This document shows, in pieces, positions 44,559-52,248 of a stretch of DNA of 52,346 nt; position 1 is the stretch's first letter; every line of letters begins with the position of its first letter. The translations under genes and the position numbers were made by a program. Source of the stretch: Marinobacter excellens HL-55 (GTDB lineage Bacteria; Pseudomonadota; Gammaproteobacteria; Pseudomonadales; Oleiphilaceae); contig LJZQ01000027.1 in NCBI GenBank assembly GCA_001314845.1, forward strand, positions 1 to 52,346, given 5' to 3'. Below the pieces are notes generated by a model that saw only the letters and a program-made list of their open reading frames with translations, made no database searches and was not told where the DNA came from.

Positions 44559-44608
44559 CCGCATTATAGGCGCACTGCAACCGCACTCAGCCGCACAATA
44601 GCCGCACT
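44559..44608 (-). repeat. TGCG-phased repeat module, copy B
   Basis: Read on the minus strand it matches copy A at 45 of 50 positions with the five phased TGCG cores conserved. It sits 30 bp from operator B, against 20 bp for copy A, so the distance differs by about one helical turn. It points toward the conjugation operon just as copy A points toward the replication operon. Confidence 0.8.
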
Positions 44609-44700
44609 GAAGATGTAATTATTCGGAAAAGGGATTAAGCGAAGAGTATTTATCAATAAATATTCTATTGAATTGTAAAATCCAGCCTATGTGTGACTTC

Positions 44701-44730
44701 GATGCGGCACAAAGCGGCACCGTGCGGTGG
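44701..44730 (+). repeat. Third TGCG-type cluster
   Basis: TGCGGCACAAAGCGGCACCG with TGCG or AGCG cores at 44703, 44713 and 44723 (10-bp spacing). Similar to part of modules A and B but shorter and without the palindrome. Confidence 0.45.
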
Positions 44731-44889
44731 ATCAAGAGGGCAGGATGTGTATTTGCTATACCGCCGCAAGCGTCGGCCTAGCAAATCCATGAACTTACTC
44801 GCCCTGGCGGGCTCGACGCTATCCTGCTCTCCGAGGGGTTCACCGCTGCCGCGGCACAGCTTGTTAAGGTGCAGTCAACCCCATACAAT

Positions 44890-44908
44890 GAATGCATTGA
44901 ATGCAATG
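44890..44908. promoter_or_regulatory. Antitoxin operator
   Basis: Direct repeat GAATGCATT / GAATGCAAT containing the perfect inverted repeat TGCATT-G-AATGCA (44893-44905), 16 bp before the antitoxin ATG. Likely autoregulation site of the RHH antitoxin. Confidence 0.5.
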
Positions 44909-44921
44909 GGAGACGCTTCCA

Positions 44922-45176
44922 ATGGCCATGCTGACTGTTCGCAACCTTTCTGATGAGGTACACCGCGCCTTGCGCGTCCGTGCAGCTCTGCATGGGCATA
45001 GCATGGAAGCCGAGGTACGCGAGATCCTGGAGGCTGCTGTAGCGCCCGAGGGGCGGGTCAAGCTGGGCTCTCTGCTGGCCGACATAGGCAAGCAGGCCAA
45101 GCTAGCCGACAACGAGTTTGCCGTGTTTGAGCAAGTCCGTGACAAGACGCCAGCTAAGCCGGTGAACTTCGAATGA
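44922..45176 (+). CDS. FitA/VapB-type antitoxin (ribbon-helix-helix)
   Basis: An 84-aa protein starting MAMLTVRNLSDEVHRALRVR, a typical FitA-like RHH DNA-binding domain (RALRVRAALHGHSMEAEVRE), followed by an extended C-terminus (GSLLADIGKQAKL) for toxin binding. ATG 44922 follows GGGAG. Overlaps the toxin gene by 4 bp. Confidence 0.87.
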   Translation: MAMLTVRNLSDEVHRALRVRAALHGHSMEAEVREILEAAVAPEGRVKLGSLLADIGKQAKLADNEFAVFEQVRDKTPAKPVNFE

Positions 45177-45592
45177 TCCTGCTAGACACCAACGTCCTCT
45201 CCGAGCCACTGCGCCGGGAGCCAGAGCCTGGTGTTATCGAGTGGATCGACGCACAGGCTCTGGAAACCCTCTTCCTGTCCGCTATCACAGTTGCAGAGCT
45301 ACGGTCGGGCATTGCCCTGCTTCCGGCCGGAAAGCGCCGTACCGGCTTGCTGGAGAGCCTGGAACGGCGGGTACTGCCACTGTTTGCCGGGCGGGTGCTT
45401 CCGTTTGATCTCCCCTGCACCCAAACCTACGCCGAGCTTATCACTAAGGCTCAAAAGGCCGGGCTGGCGATTGCTGCCGCTGATGGATTTATTGCTGCTA
45501 CGGCGGCAGCCAACGGCCTTGCGGTAGCCACACGAGATACCAGCCCTTTTGAGGCAGCGGGTGTAACGGTTATCAATCCATGGAACGACTGA
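45173..45592 (+). CDS. FitB/VapC-type PIN-domain toxin
   Basis: A 139-aa PIN ribonuclease: D in MILLDTNVLSE, E in VAELRSG, D in AAADGFIAATA and in TRDTSPF form the acidic site. Coupled to the antitoxin. Such pairs stabilise mobile elements. Confidence 0.9.
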   Translation: MILLDTNVLSEPLRREPEPGVIEWIDAQALETLFLSAITVAELRSGIALLPAGKRRTGLLESLERRVLPLFAGRVLPFDLPCTQTYAELITKAQKAGLAIAAADGFIAATAAANGLAVATRDTSPFEAAGVTVINPWND

Positions 45593-45641
45593 GCCCCATG
45601 CAGCCCACGAATAGCAGAACCAAAAGAATTAGGAGCCGTTA

Positions 45642-47768
45642 GTGTCACGACTGACCGATTTGATTGCCAAGGCAAAAGCCAAAGACGCGGCGTTAGGGGC
45701 CGAGCTGGATCGCGAGTTCAAAATGCTGTCTTCACGGCTACCCTTCGGGCTGAACTTCGAGCGTCATAGCCCGGAAGCGGTTGAGTTGCCGCTGCGACCG
45801 ATTAGGAAAGGTGACAAGGTTCGAGTATTGCCGGAACGTGGTTCCACCAAGAAGGGCGATCAGCGGCTGTGGCAGGTGAAGAGCATCCAAAAAGCCAGGA
45901 AGTCGGCTGTTTTGGAGTTGCTGGGTGCCGAAGAGAGCGAAACGCAGACCGTGGCGATGGATGACCTGGTGGTGGTAGCCGAGTTCCGCGACACCATCTA
46001 TCCAGGCCTGATCAGTACCGGCAAGGTACAGCGCGGTGGAGACAAGCCGTGCCATACAGTTATTAATGGTGAAAACTACCATGCTCTTAAAGCTCTGACC
46101 TACACCCATCGCGGCAAAGTGGATGCGATCTATATCGACCCACCCTACAACACCGGGGCAAAAGACTGGAAATACAACAACGATTACGTAGAGGGCGATG
46201 ATCAGTATCGTCACAGTAAATGGCTCGCGATGATGGAGCGACGATTATTAGTGGCGAAAGAGTTGTTGAATCCGGAAGATTCTGTGTTGATCGTCACGAT
46301 TGACGAGAAGGAATATCTGCGACTGGGGCTCCTGCTAGAGCAGGTCTTCCCTGAGGCGCGTCGCCAAATGGTGACCGTCGTTATTAACCCTAATGGTGTT
46401 GCTCGAATTGCAGAGCTTGCACGTGTCGAGGAATATGCCTTTTTTTGTTTCTTCGGCAAGGCAACCCCAGCGCGACTGTCTGACTCTCTACTAGGCGAGC
46501 AGGAACAGAGCGCACGAAAGCAAAAGGTTCGCTGGGAATGGCTTATGCGTGGGGGCTCTAATTCTAGGCGCATAGACCGACCGAACTTGTTCTATCCGAT
46601 CTATATTGACGCGAAAGCAAAGCGTATCGTGAAAGTTGGCCAGCCCCTTCCACTTGATACCGACCCTAGTTCTGTACCCGACGAGCCCGGGTTGCAAACT
46701 TTATGGCCCATCCGTGCGAGCGGCGTGGAGGCGAATTGGCGTACTTCGCCCGAGTATCTTCAGGAACTCCTAAAAATGGGGTATGCCAAGCTAGGTGCAT
46801 ATGACTCAACGACCGGGCGATGGTCAATTTTGTATCTCGGGAAGGCTCAAATTCAACGCATCGAACGTGGCGAAATTAAGGTGTCTGGCCGCGACCCAGA
46901 TGGAGCGGTTATCGTCGAGATGGGCGAAGGTGGGCGTCGTCGGTTCCCAAAAACCGTGTGGAATAGATCCGCTCACTCTGCAGGCGAGTTCGGATCTCGC
47001 ATGCTGAGGGCACTCATCCCCGGCCGGGACTTCCCTTTTCCGAAGTCGCTATACGCTGTTGAAGACGCTCTTCGGGCGGTTGTCGAGCATAAACCAGAAG
47101 CCATAGTGCTGGATTTCTTCTCCGGTTCAGGAACAACTATGCACGCCGTCATGCGCCTGAACAAGCAAGATGGTGGGCACCGCCTATGTATCAGCGTGAC
47201 TAACAACGAAGTTGCCGCCGATGAGCAGAAGAAGTTGCGCGAAGCGGGCTTGCGCCCCGGCGATGCCGAGTGGGAGCAAATCGGTATCTGCGATTACATC
47301 ACCAAACCCCGAGTCGCCGCTGCTATTACCGGCAAGACACCCGACGGCGAGCCGATCAAGGGAGACTACAAGTTTACTGATGAATTCCCTATGGCCGAAG
47401 GCTTCGAGGAGAACGCCGAGTTTTTCACCCTGACTTATGAAACCCCGTTATCGGTCAGCCACAACTTGGCGTTTAGCCGAGTTGCGCCATTATTGTGGTT
47501 GCGCGCTGGAGCGCGAGGGAGCCGTATTGACAAGCTGCCCGCCGATGGGTGGGCAGTGGCGGATGCCTATGGACTTCTAAGCAACGTGGATGCAGCCACA
47601 GCCTTTATCAAGGCCTTGGCCAAGGTGGCTGGGTTACGCATTGCCTATATCGTTACCGACGATGATCGGCGCTTCCAGGCGATTGCCAAGCGGTTGCCAG
47701 ATGGCGTCGAGCCTGTGCGCCTGTATGAGTCTTATCTCACCAACTTCAGCTTCACCAACGGAGAATAA
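45642..47768 (+). CDS. mod: Type III restriction-modification: adenine methyltransferase Mod
   Basis: A 708-aa beta-class N6-adenine methyltransferase: motif IV DPPY at 166-169 precedes motif I FSGSGTT at 493-499, with the target-recognition region between them. The first 130 residues form an extra domain (RKGDKVRVLPERG, SAVLELLGAEE). GTG 45642 follows AGGAG. The middle (about 46350-47050) is visibly richer in A/T than its flanks. It is 3 bp ahead of res. Confidence 0.9.
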   Translation: MSRLTDLIAKAKAKDAALGAELDREFKMLSSRLPFGLNFERHSPEAVELPLRPIRKGDKVRVLPERGSTKKGDQRLWQVKSIQKARKSAVLELLGAEESETQTVAMDDLVVVAEFRDTIYPGLISTGKVQRGGDKPCHTVINGENYHALKALTYTHRGKVDAIYIDPPYNTGAKDWKYNNDYVEGDDQYRHSKWLAMMERRLLVAKELLNPEDSVLIVTIDEKEYLRLGLLLEQVFPEARRQMVTVVINPNGVARIAELARVEEYAFFCFFGKATPARLSDSLLGEQEQSARKQKVRWEWLMRGGSNSRRIDRPNLFYPIYIDAKAKRIVKVGQPLPLDTDPSSVPDEPGLQTLWPIRASGVEANWRTSPEYLQELLKMGYAKLGAYDSTTGRWSILYLGKAQIQRIERGEIKVSGRDPDGAVIVEMGEGGRRRFPKTVWNRSAHSAGEFGSRMLRALIPGRDFPFPKSLYAVEDALRAVVEHKPEAIVLDFFSGSGTTMHAVMRLNKQDGGHRLCISVTNNEVAADEQKKLREAGLRPGDAEWEQIGICDYITKPRVAAAITGKTPDGEPIKGDYKFTDEFPMAEGFEENAEFFTLTYETPLSVSHNLAFSRVAPLLWLRAGARGSRIDKLPADGWAVADAYGLLSNVDAATAFIKALAKVAGLRIAYIVTDDDRRFQAIAKRLPDGVEPVRLYESYLTNFSFTNGE

Positions 47769-47771
47769 CGG

Positions 47772-50360
47772 ATGAAGTTCACGCTCAAAGATTATCAGCG
47801 CGACGCCGTCCGCGACTCCTTGAATAACCTAGGCAAGGCTCGCCGTCTCTGGCATAGCGAGGCCGACAGGACGGCATTCTCACTCACTGCGGTAACCGGT
47901 GCGGGTAAAACGGTAATGGCGGCGGCCACGTTCGAAGCGCTGTTTCACGGTGACGATGAGTTCAGCTTTGATGCCGACCCCGGTGCAGTGGTGATCTGGT
48001 TCAGCGATGACCCGTCGCTGAACGAACAAACCCGCTTTCGCTTTATCGAGGCCAGTGACCGTATCAACTACACCGATCTGGTGGTAGTCGAAAATACCTT
48101 CAACAGGCCAAAGTTCCAAGCCGGGAAAATCTACTTTCTCAATACCCAGAAGCTCAGCAAGAACAGCCTGCTGGTGCGCGGCCATGATCCCGAAGAGTTG
48201 GCGGCCAAGGTAGATGGTACGTTCCCCGATATGCGCCCCGACCTGCGCGCTTACACCATTTGGGACACCATACAGAACACGATTGAAGACCCGGATTTGA
48301 CGCTCTACCTTGTGCTGGATGAGGCGCACCGGGGCATGGGCACACAAACCGCAGCTAGTCAGAACGCCAAAAGCACCATCGTCCAACGGCTCATCAATGG
48401 CGTGGGCAGCGTGCCCGGCATCCCAGCGGTATGGGGTATCTCAGCCACGGTGGAGCGATTCAACAAGGCGATTGAGTCAGCAGGCAAGCACATCAAGCTG
48501 CCCAATGTGGAAGTTGATGCGTCCAAGGTGCAAGAGTCCGGCCTTATCAAAGACACCATCCTGCTGGATATACCGGACAATGTCGGTGACTTTGATACCG
48601 TTCTGGTACGTCGAGCAACCGACAAATTGAAAGAGTCCACCGCTGCCTGGGCAGCTTACTCAAAGCAGCAGCAGGAAGCCCATGTTGTCGTTCCGTTGAT
48701 GGTTTTGCAGGTTCCCAACACGCCTGATCCCGATGAGATCGGTCGGGCGCTGGATACCATTTTTGAGCGCTACCCCGAGCTGCCTTCTGCCAGTGTGGCG
48801 CATGTTTTTGGCGATCACACCACCCAACGGTTCGGCAACCGAGACGTGCCTTACATCGAGCCTCAGCGAGTCGAGGAGTCAACATGGGTGCGGGTGTTGA
48901 TTGCCAAGGATGCCATCAGCACAGGCTGGGATTGCCCGCGTGCCGAGGTTATGGTGTCTTTCCGTGCAGCCAAGGACAAGACCCACATTACCCAGTTGTT
49001 GGGCCGTTTGGTGCGTTCGCCACTGGCCCGCCGTATTCCCGGTAATGACCGCTTGAATGCAGTGGATTGCTTGCTACCGAAATTCAATCGCAAGGCTGTA
49101 GAGCAGGTTGTCGATGAATTGACGACAGGCAGTGAGGCAGCAACGCCAGGCCGTGTTTTGATCGATTATATCGAAGTGGTGCCTAATCCTGCTGTTCCGG
49201 CTGCCGTGTGGGATGCGTTCGAGGCGTTGCCGTCGCAGACACGCCCGCAGCGTGGTGCCAAGCCTGCTGTCAGGTTAACTGCGCTAGCCCATGAATTGGC
49301 GTCCGACGATATTCTCCCTGGTGCAGGCAGGCTGGCCCATGCCGAAATGCACGCAGCCCTGGATAAGTTTCAGGCCGACAACGCAGCCAAGATTAAGGCC
49401 AAGCGGCAGTCTGTCCTGGTTGTGGACGGCAAGACCGTGAAAGCGGACATGCTGGGCAAGGGTCGCAGCCTGGAACAGTTCTGGGAAGATGCTGACGTAG
49501 CGGTAATCGACGACGCCTACCGGCGCGCAGCGCGCATTTTCAGTCCTGCGATTGCCCATTCATATGTTGACCATTTGGCCAGCCAAGAGGCCAACCGGGA
49601 TGATGACCCGGAAGCATTCCTGGAAGCCATTGTTGAAGCTCGCGTAACCGTTGCTGGCCTGGGCCTGGTTATGGAGGCACAGGCTTATTTCGATGCCGAG
49701 GCGGACAAACTGGCAAAGACCTGGTTGTCCAAGTATCGAGAGCAGATCAAGGCCCTGAGCGATGATCGAAGGGAGTCCTATCGGCAGATCATCGAAATGA
49801 GTACAGAGCCGCAGGACGCGGGCTTGCTAAAGCCTGAGGCCCGTTATGAGGCGACCAAGGCAAACGAGAATGGAAAGGTGGGGGTCTTCCCGGTCTGGGA
49901 TAGTCACTTGCTATGCGATCAAGCAGGCAAGTACCCGGCTGACATGAATGACTGGGAACGTACCGTTGTCGAGACTGAATCGGCCAGGCTGGGTTTCTCG
50001 TCCTGGTATCGCAACCCGCAGCAGCCAGGGCAGTCCTCACTGGGTATCGCCTATCAGGAAGCTGGCCAGTACAAAATACTGCGCCCGGATTTCATCTTCT
50101 TTGCCGAGCAAGATGGCCAAGTCGTTGCGGATATCGTTGATCCTCACGGGCTCCACCTGGCCGATGCCTTGCCCAAACTGCAAGGCCTCGCGCTGTATGC
50201 AGAGAACCACGCCAGTGCATACCGCCGTATCGAGTCGGTGGCCGAGGTGAAGGGCAAGCTCCGTATGCTTGATCTGACCAAAGCTGAGGTTCGACAGGCC
50301 ATCACCGCTGCGACCGAGGCCACAGGGTTGTTCAGCGGTAGCCAAGCCGACGACTATTGA
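47772..50360 (+). CDS. res: Type III restriction-modification: restriction helicase subunit Res
   Basis: An 862-aa SF2 enzyme. Walker A TGAGKT at 42-47, DEAH at 183-186, motif VI-like ITQLLGRLVRSP. The C-terminal region has the PD-(D/E)xK-like order: E in VVETESARLGF, D773 in RPDFIFF, then ADIVDPHG (D787, D790, H792), where the usual ExK is absent or replaced. Adjacent Mod makes a Type III system the best call; whether Res cuts DNA is less certain. Confidence 0.85.
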   Translation: MKFTLKDYQRDAVRDSLNNLGKARRLWHSEADRTAFSLTAVTGAGKTVMAAATFEALFHGDDEFSFDADPGAVVIWFSDDPSLNEQTRFRFIEASDRINYTDLVVVENTFNRPKFQAGKIYFLNTQKLSKNSLLVRGHDPEELAAKVDGTFPDMRPDLRAYTIWDTIQNTIEDPDLTLYLVLDEAHRGMGTQTAASQNAKSTIVQRLINGVGSVPGIPAVWGISATVERFNKAIESAGKHIKLPNVEVDASKVQESGLIKDTILLDIPDNVGDFDTVLVRRATDKLKESTAAWAAYSKQQQEAHVVVPLMVLQVPNTPDPDEIGRALDTIFERYPELPSASVAHVFGDHTTQRFGNRDVPYIEPQRVEESTWVRVLIAKDAISTGWDCPRAEVMVSFRAAKDKTHITQLLGRLVRSPLARRIPGNDRLNAVDCLLPKFNRKAVEQVVDELTTGSEAATPGRVLIDYIEVVPNPAVPAAVWDAFEALPSQTRPQRGAKPAVRLTALAHELASDDILPGAGRLAHAEMHAALDKFQADNAAKIKAKRQSVLVVDGKTVKADMLGKGRSLEQFWEDADVAVIDDAYRRAARIFSPAIAHSYVDHLASQEANRDDDPEAFLEAIVEARVTVAGLGLVMEAQAYFDAEADKLAKTWLSKYREQIKALSDDRRESYRQIIEMSTEPQDAGLLKPEARYEATKANENGKVGVFPVWDSHLLCDQAGKYPADMNDWERTVVETESARLGFSSWYRNPQQPGQSSLGIAYQEAGQYKILRPDFIFFAEQDGQVVADIVDPHGLHLADALPKLQGLALYAENHASAYRRIESVAEVKGKLRMLDLTKAEVRQAITAATEATGLFSGSQADDY

Positions 50361-50363
50361 TGG

Positions 50364-50443
50364 CGAGGGCTTGATAGCGATCAAGCCCTCGGTCATCTCC
50401 GGCTGCGAGGCGCCCAACTGTCAAGTAATCCTTGTCAGTTGGG
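50364..50443 (+). terminator. Two hairpins after res
   Basis: Hairpin 1: perfect 12-bp stem CGAGGGCTTGAT (50364-50375) / ATCAAGCCCTCG (50380-50391), loop AGCG. Hairpin 2: CCCAACTG.CAAG (50413-50425) / CTTG.CAGTTGGG (50431-50443), one mismatch, loop TAATC. Neither has a U-tract. They probably end or protect the mod-res transcript. Confidence 0.55.
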
Positions 50444-50483
50444 GCTCCAGCTTTGCAATCCCGACAGCCGAACAAGAAAATTA

Positions 50484-50521
50484 ATTATCACGCATGAAAT
50501 TTGCATTTTATGCGTGATAAT
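50484..50521. promoter_or_regulatory. 12-bp palindrome upstream of the unknown gene
   Basis: ATTATCACGCAT (50484-50495) and ATGCGTGATAAT (50510-50521), perfect arms, 14-bp A/T-rich centre. It ends 42 bp before the ATG of the next gene. Likely a dimer-binding operator; its distance from the start codon fits a promoter-overlapping site. Confidence 0.65.
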
Positions 50522-50563
50522 GACATTATTTGCCTGCAAAGATGATTTCATGAGGGCAGAGCG

Positions 50564-51244
50564 ATGGCATTTCGAGCAGACGAAGCAGCACAGAGAGGTT
50601 ATGAGCACGTAGAGGCCTACCTTGTACCGAGGCCTCAATACGCAGATGAATCGGTAAGGGCGCAGAGTAGAGAAGCCCTGATGGACATCGTTGACGAACT
50701 TGGCCCCGTTGTTGATTCCTACCCCACGTGGCATCCGCTGGTCTGCCATCACGACAGCCGCTACCCTGAGGTAACACCCAGCGACCGCTGCGGTTACAAG
50801 GGGCTTGACCATACCCGCTACTTCCTCAATGGATTCATTACCTGTCCCTACACGGCGAGCGGGAAAGCCGATCAGGTCATTGAGTCAGTCAACTCACTGC
50901 CCCCTCACCCAATCGCGCACATCACAGCCGAAAAGCTGGATGTAAAGCTGTACAACCCTGAAGCGACGCCTGTTCTGGTCAAGTGCAACTGGGACAGGCC
51001 GCTCGGTATGGACGGAATGATTCCTTTGTCGATAGCAATGCCTCTGATCCTTGAACAAGAGGTTCCATGTTGGCGTTGGTCGCAGGTCGCAGAGACCTGG
51101 GAGAGTATGCGGTACTACCTCCTCGGCAGCCCACACGGGGCGCGATCCTCGTTGTTCGTCAACCAGGAGACAGGACAAGCTATCAAAAAGGTTTGGAACT
51201 CGCTAATCAACACCGGAATGTTCGGGCCGATCAAAGTTGGCTGA
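50564..51244 (+). CDS. Hypothetical protein (226 aa)
   Basis: Not recognised. Soluble, no signal peptide or TM segment. Rich in Pro, Trp, His and Cys in the middle (HPLVCHHDSRYPEV, DRCGYKGLDHTRYFLNG, VKCNWDRPLGMDG, EVPCWRWSQVAETW). The Cys/His distribution could bind metal. ATG 50564 has GAGGG upstream. A single gene with its own operator and terminator, between the Type III system and a toxin-antitoxin pair, so a defence-related cargo role is possible but unsupported. Confidence 0.75.
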   Translation: MAFRADEAAQRGYEHVEAYLVPRPQYADESVRAQSREALMDIVDELGPVVDSYPTWHPLVCHHDSRYPEVTPSDRCGYKGLDHTRYFLNGFITCPYTASGKADQVIESVNSLPPHPIAHITAEKLDVKLYNPEATPVLVKCNWDRPLGMDGMIPLSIAMPLILEQEVPCWRWSQVAETWESMRYYLLGSPHGARSSLFVNQETGQAIKKVWNSLINTGMFGPIKVG

Positions 51245-51257
51245 AATCAGATAAAGC

Positions 51258-51283
51258 AACGCCCAGCTTAGGCTGGGCGTTTG
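51258..51283. terminator. Bidirectional terminator
   Basis: Perfect 10-bp stem AACGCCCAGC (51258-51267) / GCTGGGCGTT (51272-51281), loop TTAG, between the unknown gene and the convergent antitoxin gene. Short T-run. Confidence 0.7.
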
Positions 51284-51316
51284 GAATAAAGTCGCGAAGT
51301 GGTTAGAGCCAACGCT

Positions 51317-51637
51317 TTAAATCACCGCCTCCAACCCTTTCCGCTCGATCAGGTTCAACAGTTTGAGCGACGGCCCGCTCGGCTTCTTGTCGCCGACTTC
51401 CCACTTTTGCACCGTCGACAGGCTGGTATTCAACACTGCGGCAAAAACCGCCTGGCTGACGTGCGCCTTTTCACGCAGCGCTTTGATCTGCTGTGGCGGA
51501 ATTTCGTGCACATCGAGATTGCACAGCGCCTCGAACTCGCCCATACGACGCTTGCTGATCAGACCGGCGCCATGAAGCCCACGTGCTGTCTCGTGCATCT
51601 CGTCCAGAATTCGGCTGTTACGCTTTGTCGTCGCCAT
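51317..51637 (-). CDS. HigA/NadS-type antitoxin (HTH_XRE)
   Basis: A 106-aa protein with a C-terminal Xre HTH (IKALREKAHVSQAVFAAVLN, then LSTVQKWEVGDKKPSGPSLK). The start is ATG 51637 inside the toxin 3' end (20-bp overlap); a longer frame to 51673 is not needed. Second gene of the pair, the order of HigBA-type systems. Confidence 0.85.
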   Translation of the reverse strand: MATTKRNSRILDEMHETARGLHGAGLISKRRMGEFEALCNLDVHEIPPQQIKALREKAHVSQAVFAAVLNTSLSTVQKWEVGDKKPSGPSLKLLNLIERKGLEAVI

Positions 51638-52004
51638 CACATATCTCCACAATTTCACCGGCAGCCAGCGCAATGGTCAGTTGCCGATCATCAAAACCAA
51701 GCAGCTCCTTTGCCACCTCCTGGAGTACCCTCAGTTCGTCCTTGTCGATGTTGGATCGCTCGTTCTTGCTGAAGCCATAGAGGAAGAACCAGCGCCCCGC
51801 CATTTTCGTAGCCACGATGGTTCTGGCCCCGCCACGCTTGCCCTGACCAGGCAGCGCGACGCGCTTCTTCACAACATCGCCACCCAGGTCAGCATCGACA
51901 AGCCCTTGGCTCATTTCCTCGACTGCGGCACACAGGGCTGCATCGGTTAGCCCGGCCTTTTTCATCGAGCGGGTGAAGGTGCGGGTTTTGAAGACTCGTC
52001 TCAT
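51618..52004 (-). CDS. RelE/HigB-type toxin
   Basis: A 128-aa basic protein: MRRVFKTRTFTRSMKKAGLT, then KKRVALPGQGKRGGARTIVA and RWFFLYGFSKNERSNI, the signature of the HigB2-like RelE superfamily (ribosome-dependent mRNA nuclease). ATG 52004 is chosen; an in-frame ATG at 52034 would add ten hydrophobic residues. Confidence 0.87.
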   Translation of the reverse strand: MRRVFKTRTFTRSMKKAGLTDAALCAAVEEMSQGLVDADLGGDVVKKRVALPGQGKRGGARTIVATKMAGRWFFLYGFSKNERSNIDKDELRVLQEVAKELLGFDDRQLTIALAAGEIVEICDGDDKA

Positions 52005-52182
52005 TGCGAAATTATACCACCAGGTGCGATACATTTCCAGTAGAGCGAGAGTCCTACCGAAGCTGGGAGCGCAGACAGACCCGACCCCAAGGAGGGCTGC
52101 CGCTGAGGCCCTTCTGCTCGCTTACCAAAGCAGTCATCAAGGATTCCTTGACACCTCAAAGGTCAGCGGCAAACTGCGCCTG
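52005..52182. other. Upstream region of higBA
   Basis: No gene recognised. The TA promoter must lie here, reading leftward; no clear palindrome was found. Confidence 0.35.
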
Positions 52183-52215
52183 ACTGTACTGAAAAGTAGG
52201 CGGAATCGGTACAGT
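52183..52215. repeat. GTACAGT-type sites near right end (arm-site-like)
   Basis: ACTGTACT (52183-52190) and CGGTACAGT (52207-52215), the latter identical in 10 bases (with the preceding T) to a site beside int at 37664-37673. Suggests the right boundary of the integrated element is close, although no copy of the tRNA 3' end was found here. Confidence 0.45.
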
Positions 52216-52248
52216 AGCAGTACACTCATCCGTTCGCTCCGCCTTCGC

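Larger units (their letters stand above)
44454..44921. other. Regulatory gap between traK and antitoxin gene
   Basis: About 470 bp without a credible gene. It contains operator copy B (44509-44528), the TGCG module copy B (44559-44608), a third TGCG cluster (44701-44730), an A/T-rich patch near 44640-44685 and the antitoxin operator near 44893. No ncRNA recognised. Confidence 0.6.

Noticed and set aside
50435..50812. A leftward 125-codon frame across the palindrome and the 226-aa gene
   Set aside because: It crosses the palindrome and two hairpins, and has no start signal or recognisable domain.
52021..52080. AGTCCT...CTGGG near 52049 as attR of the tRNA
   Set aside because: Only about six bases match the tRNA 3' end before it diverges; too little to call.
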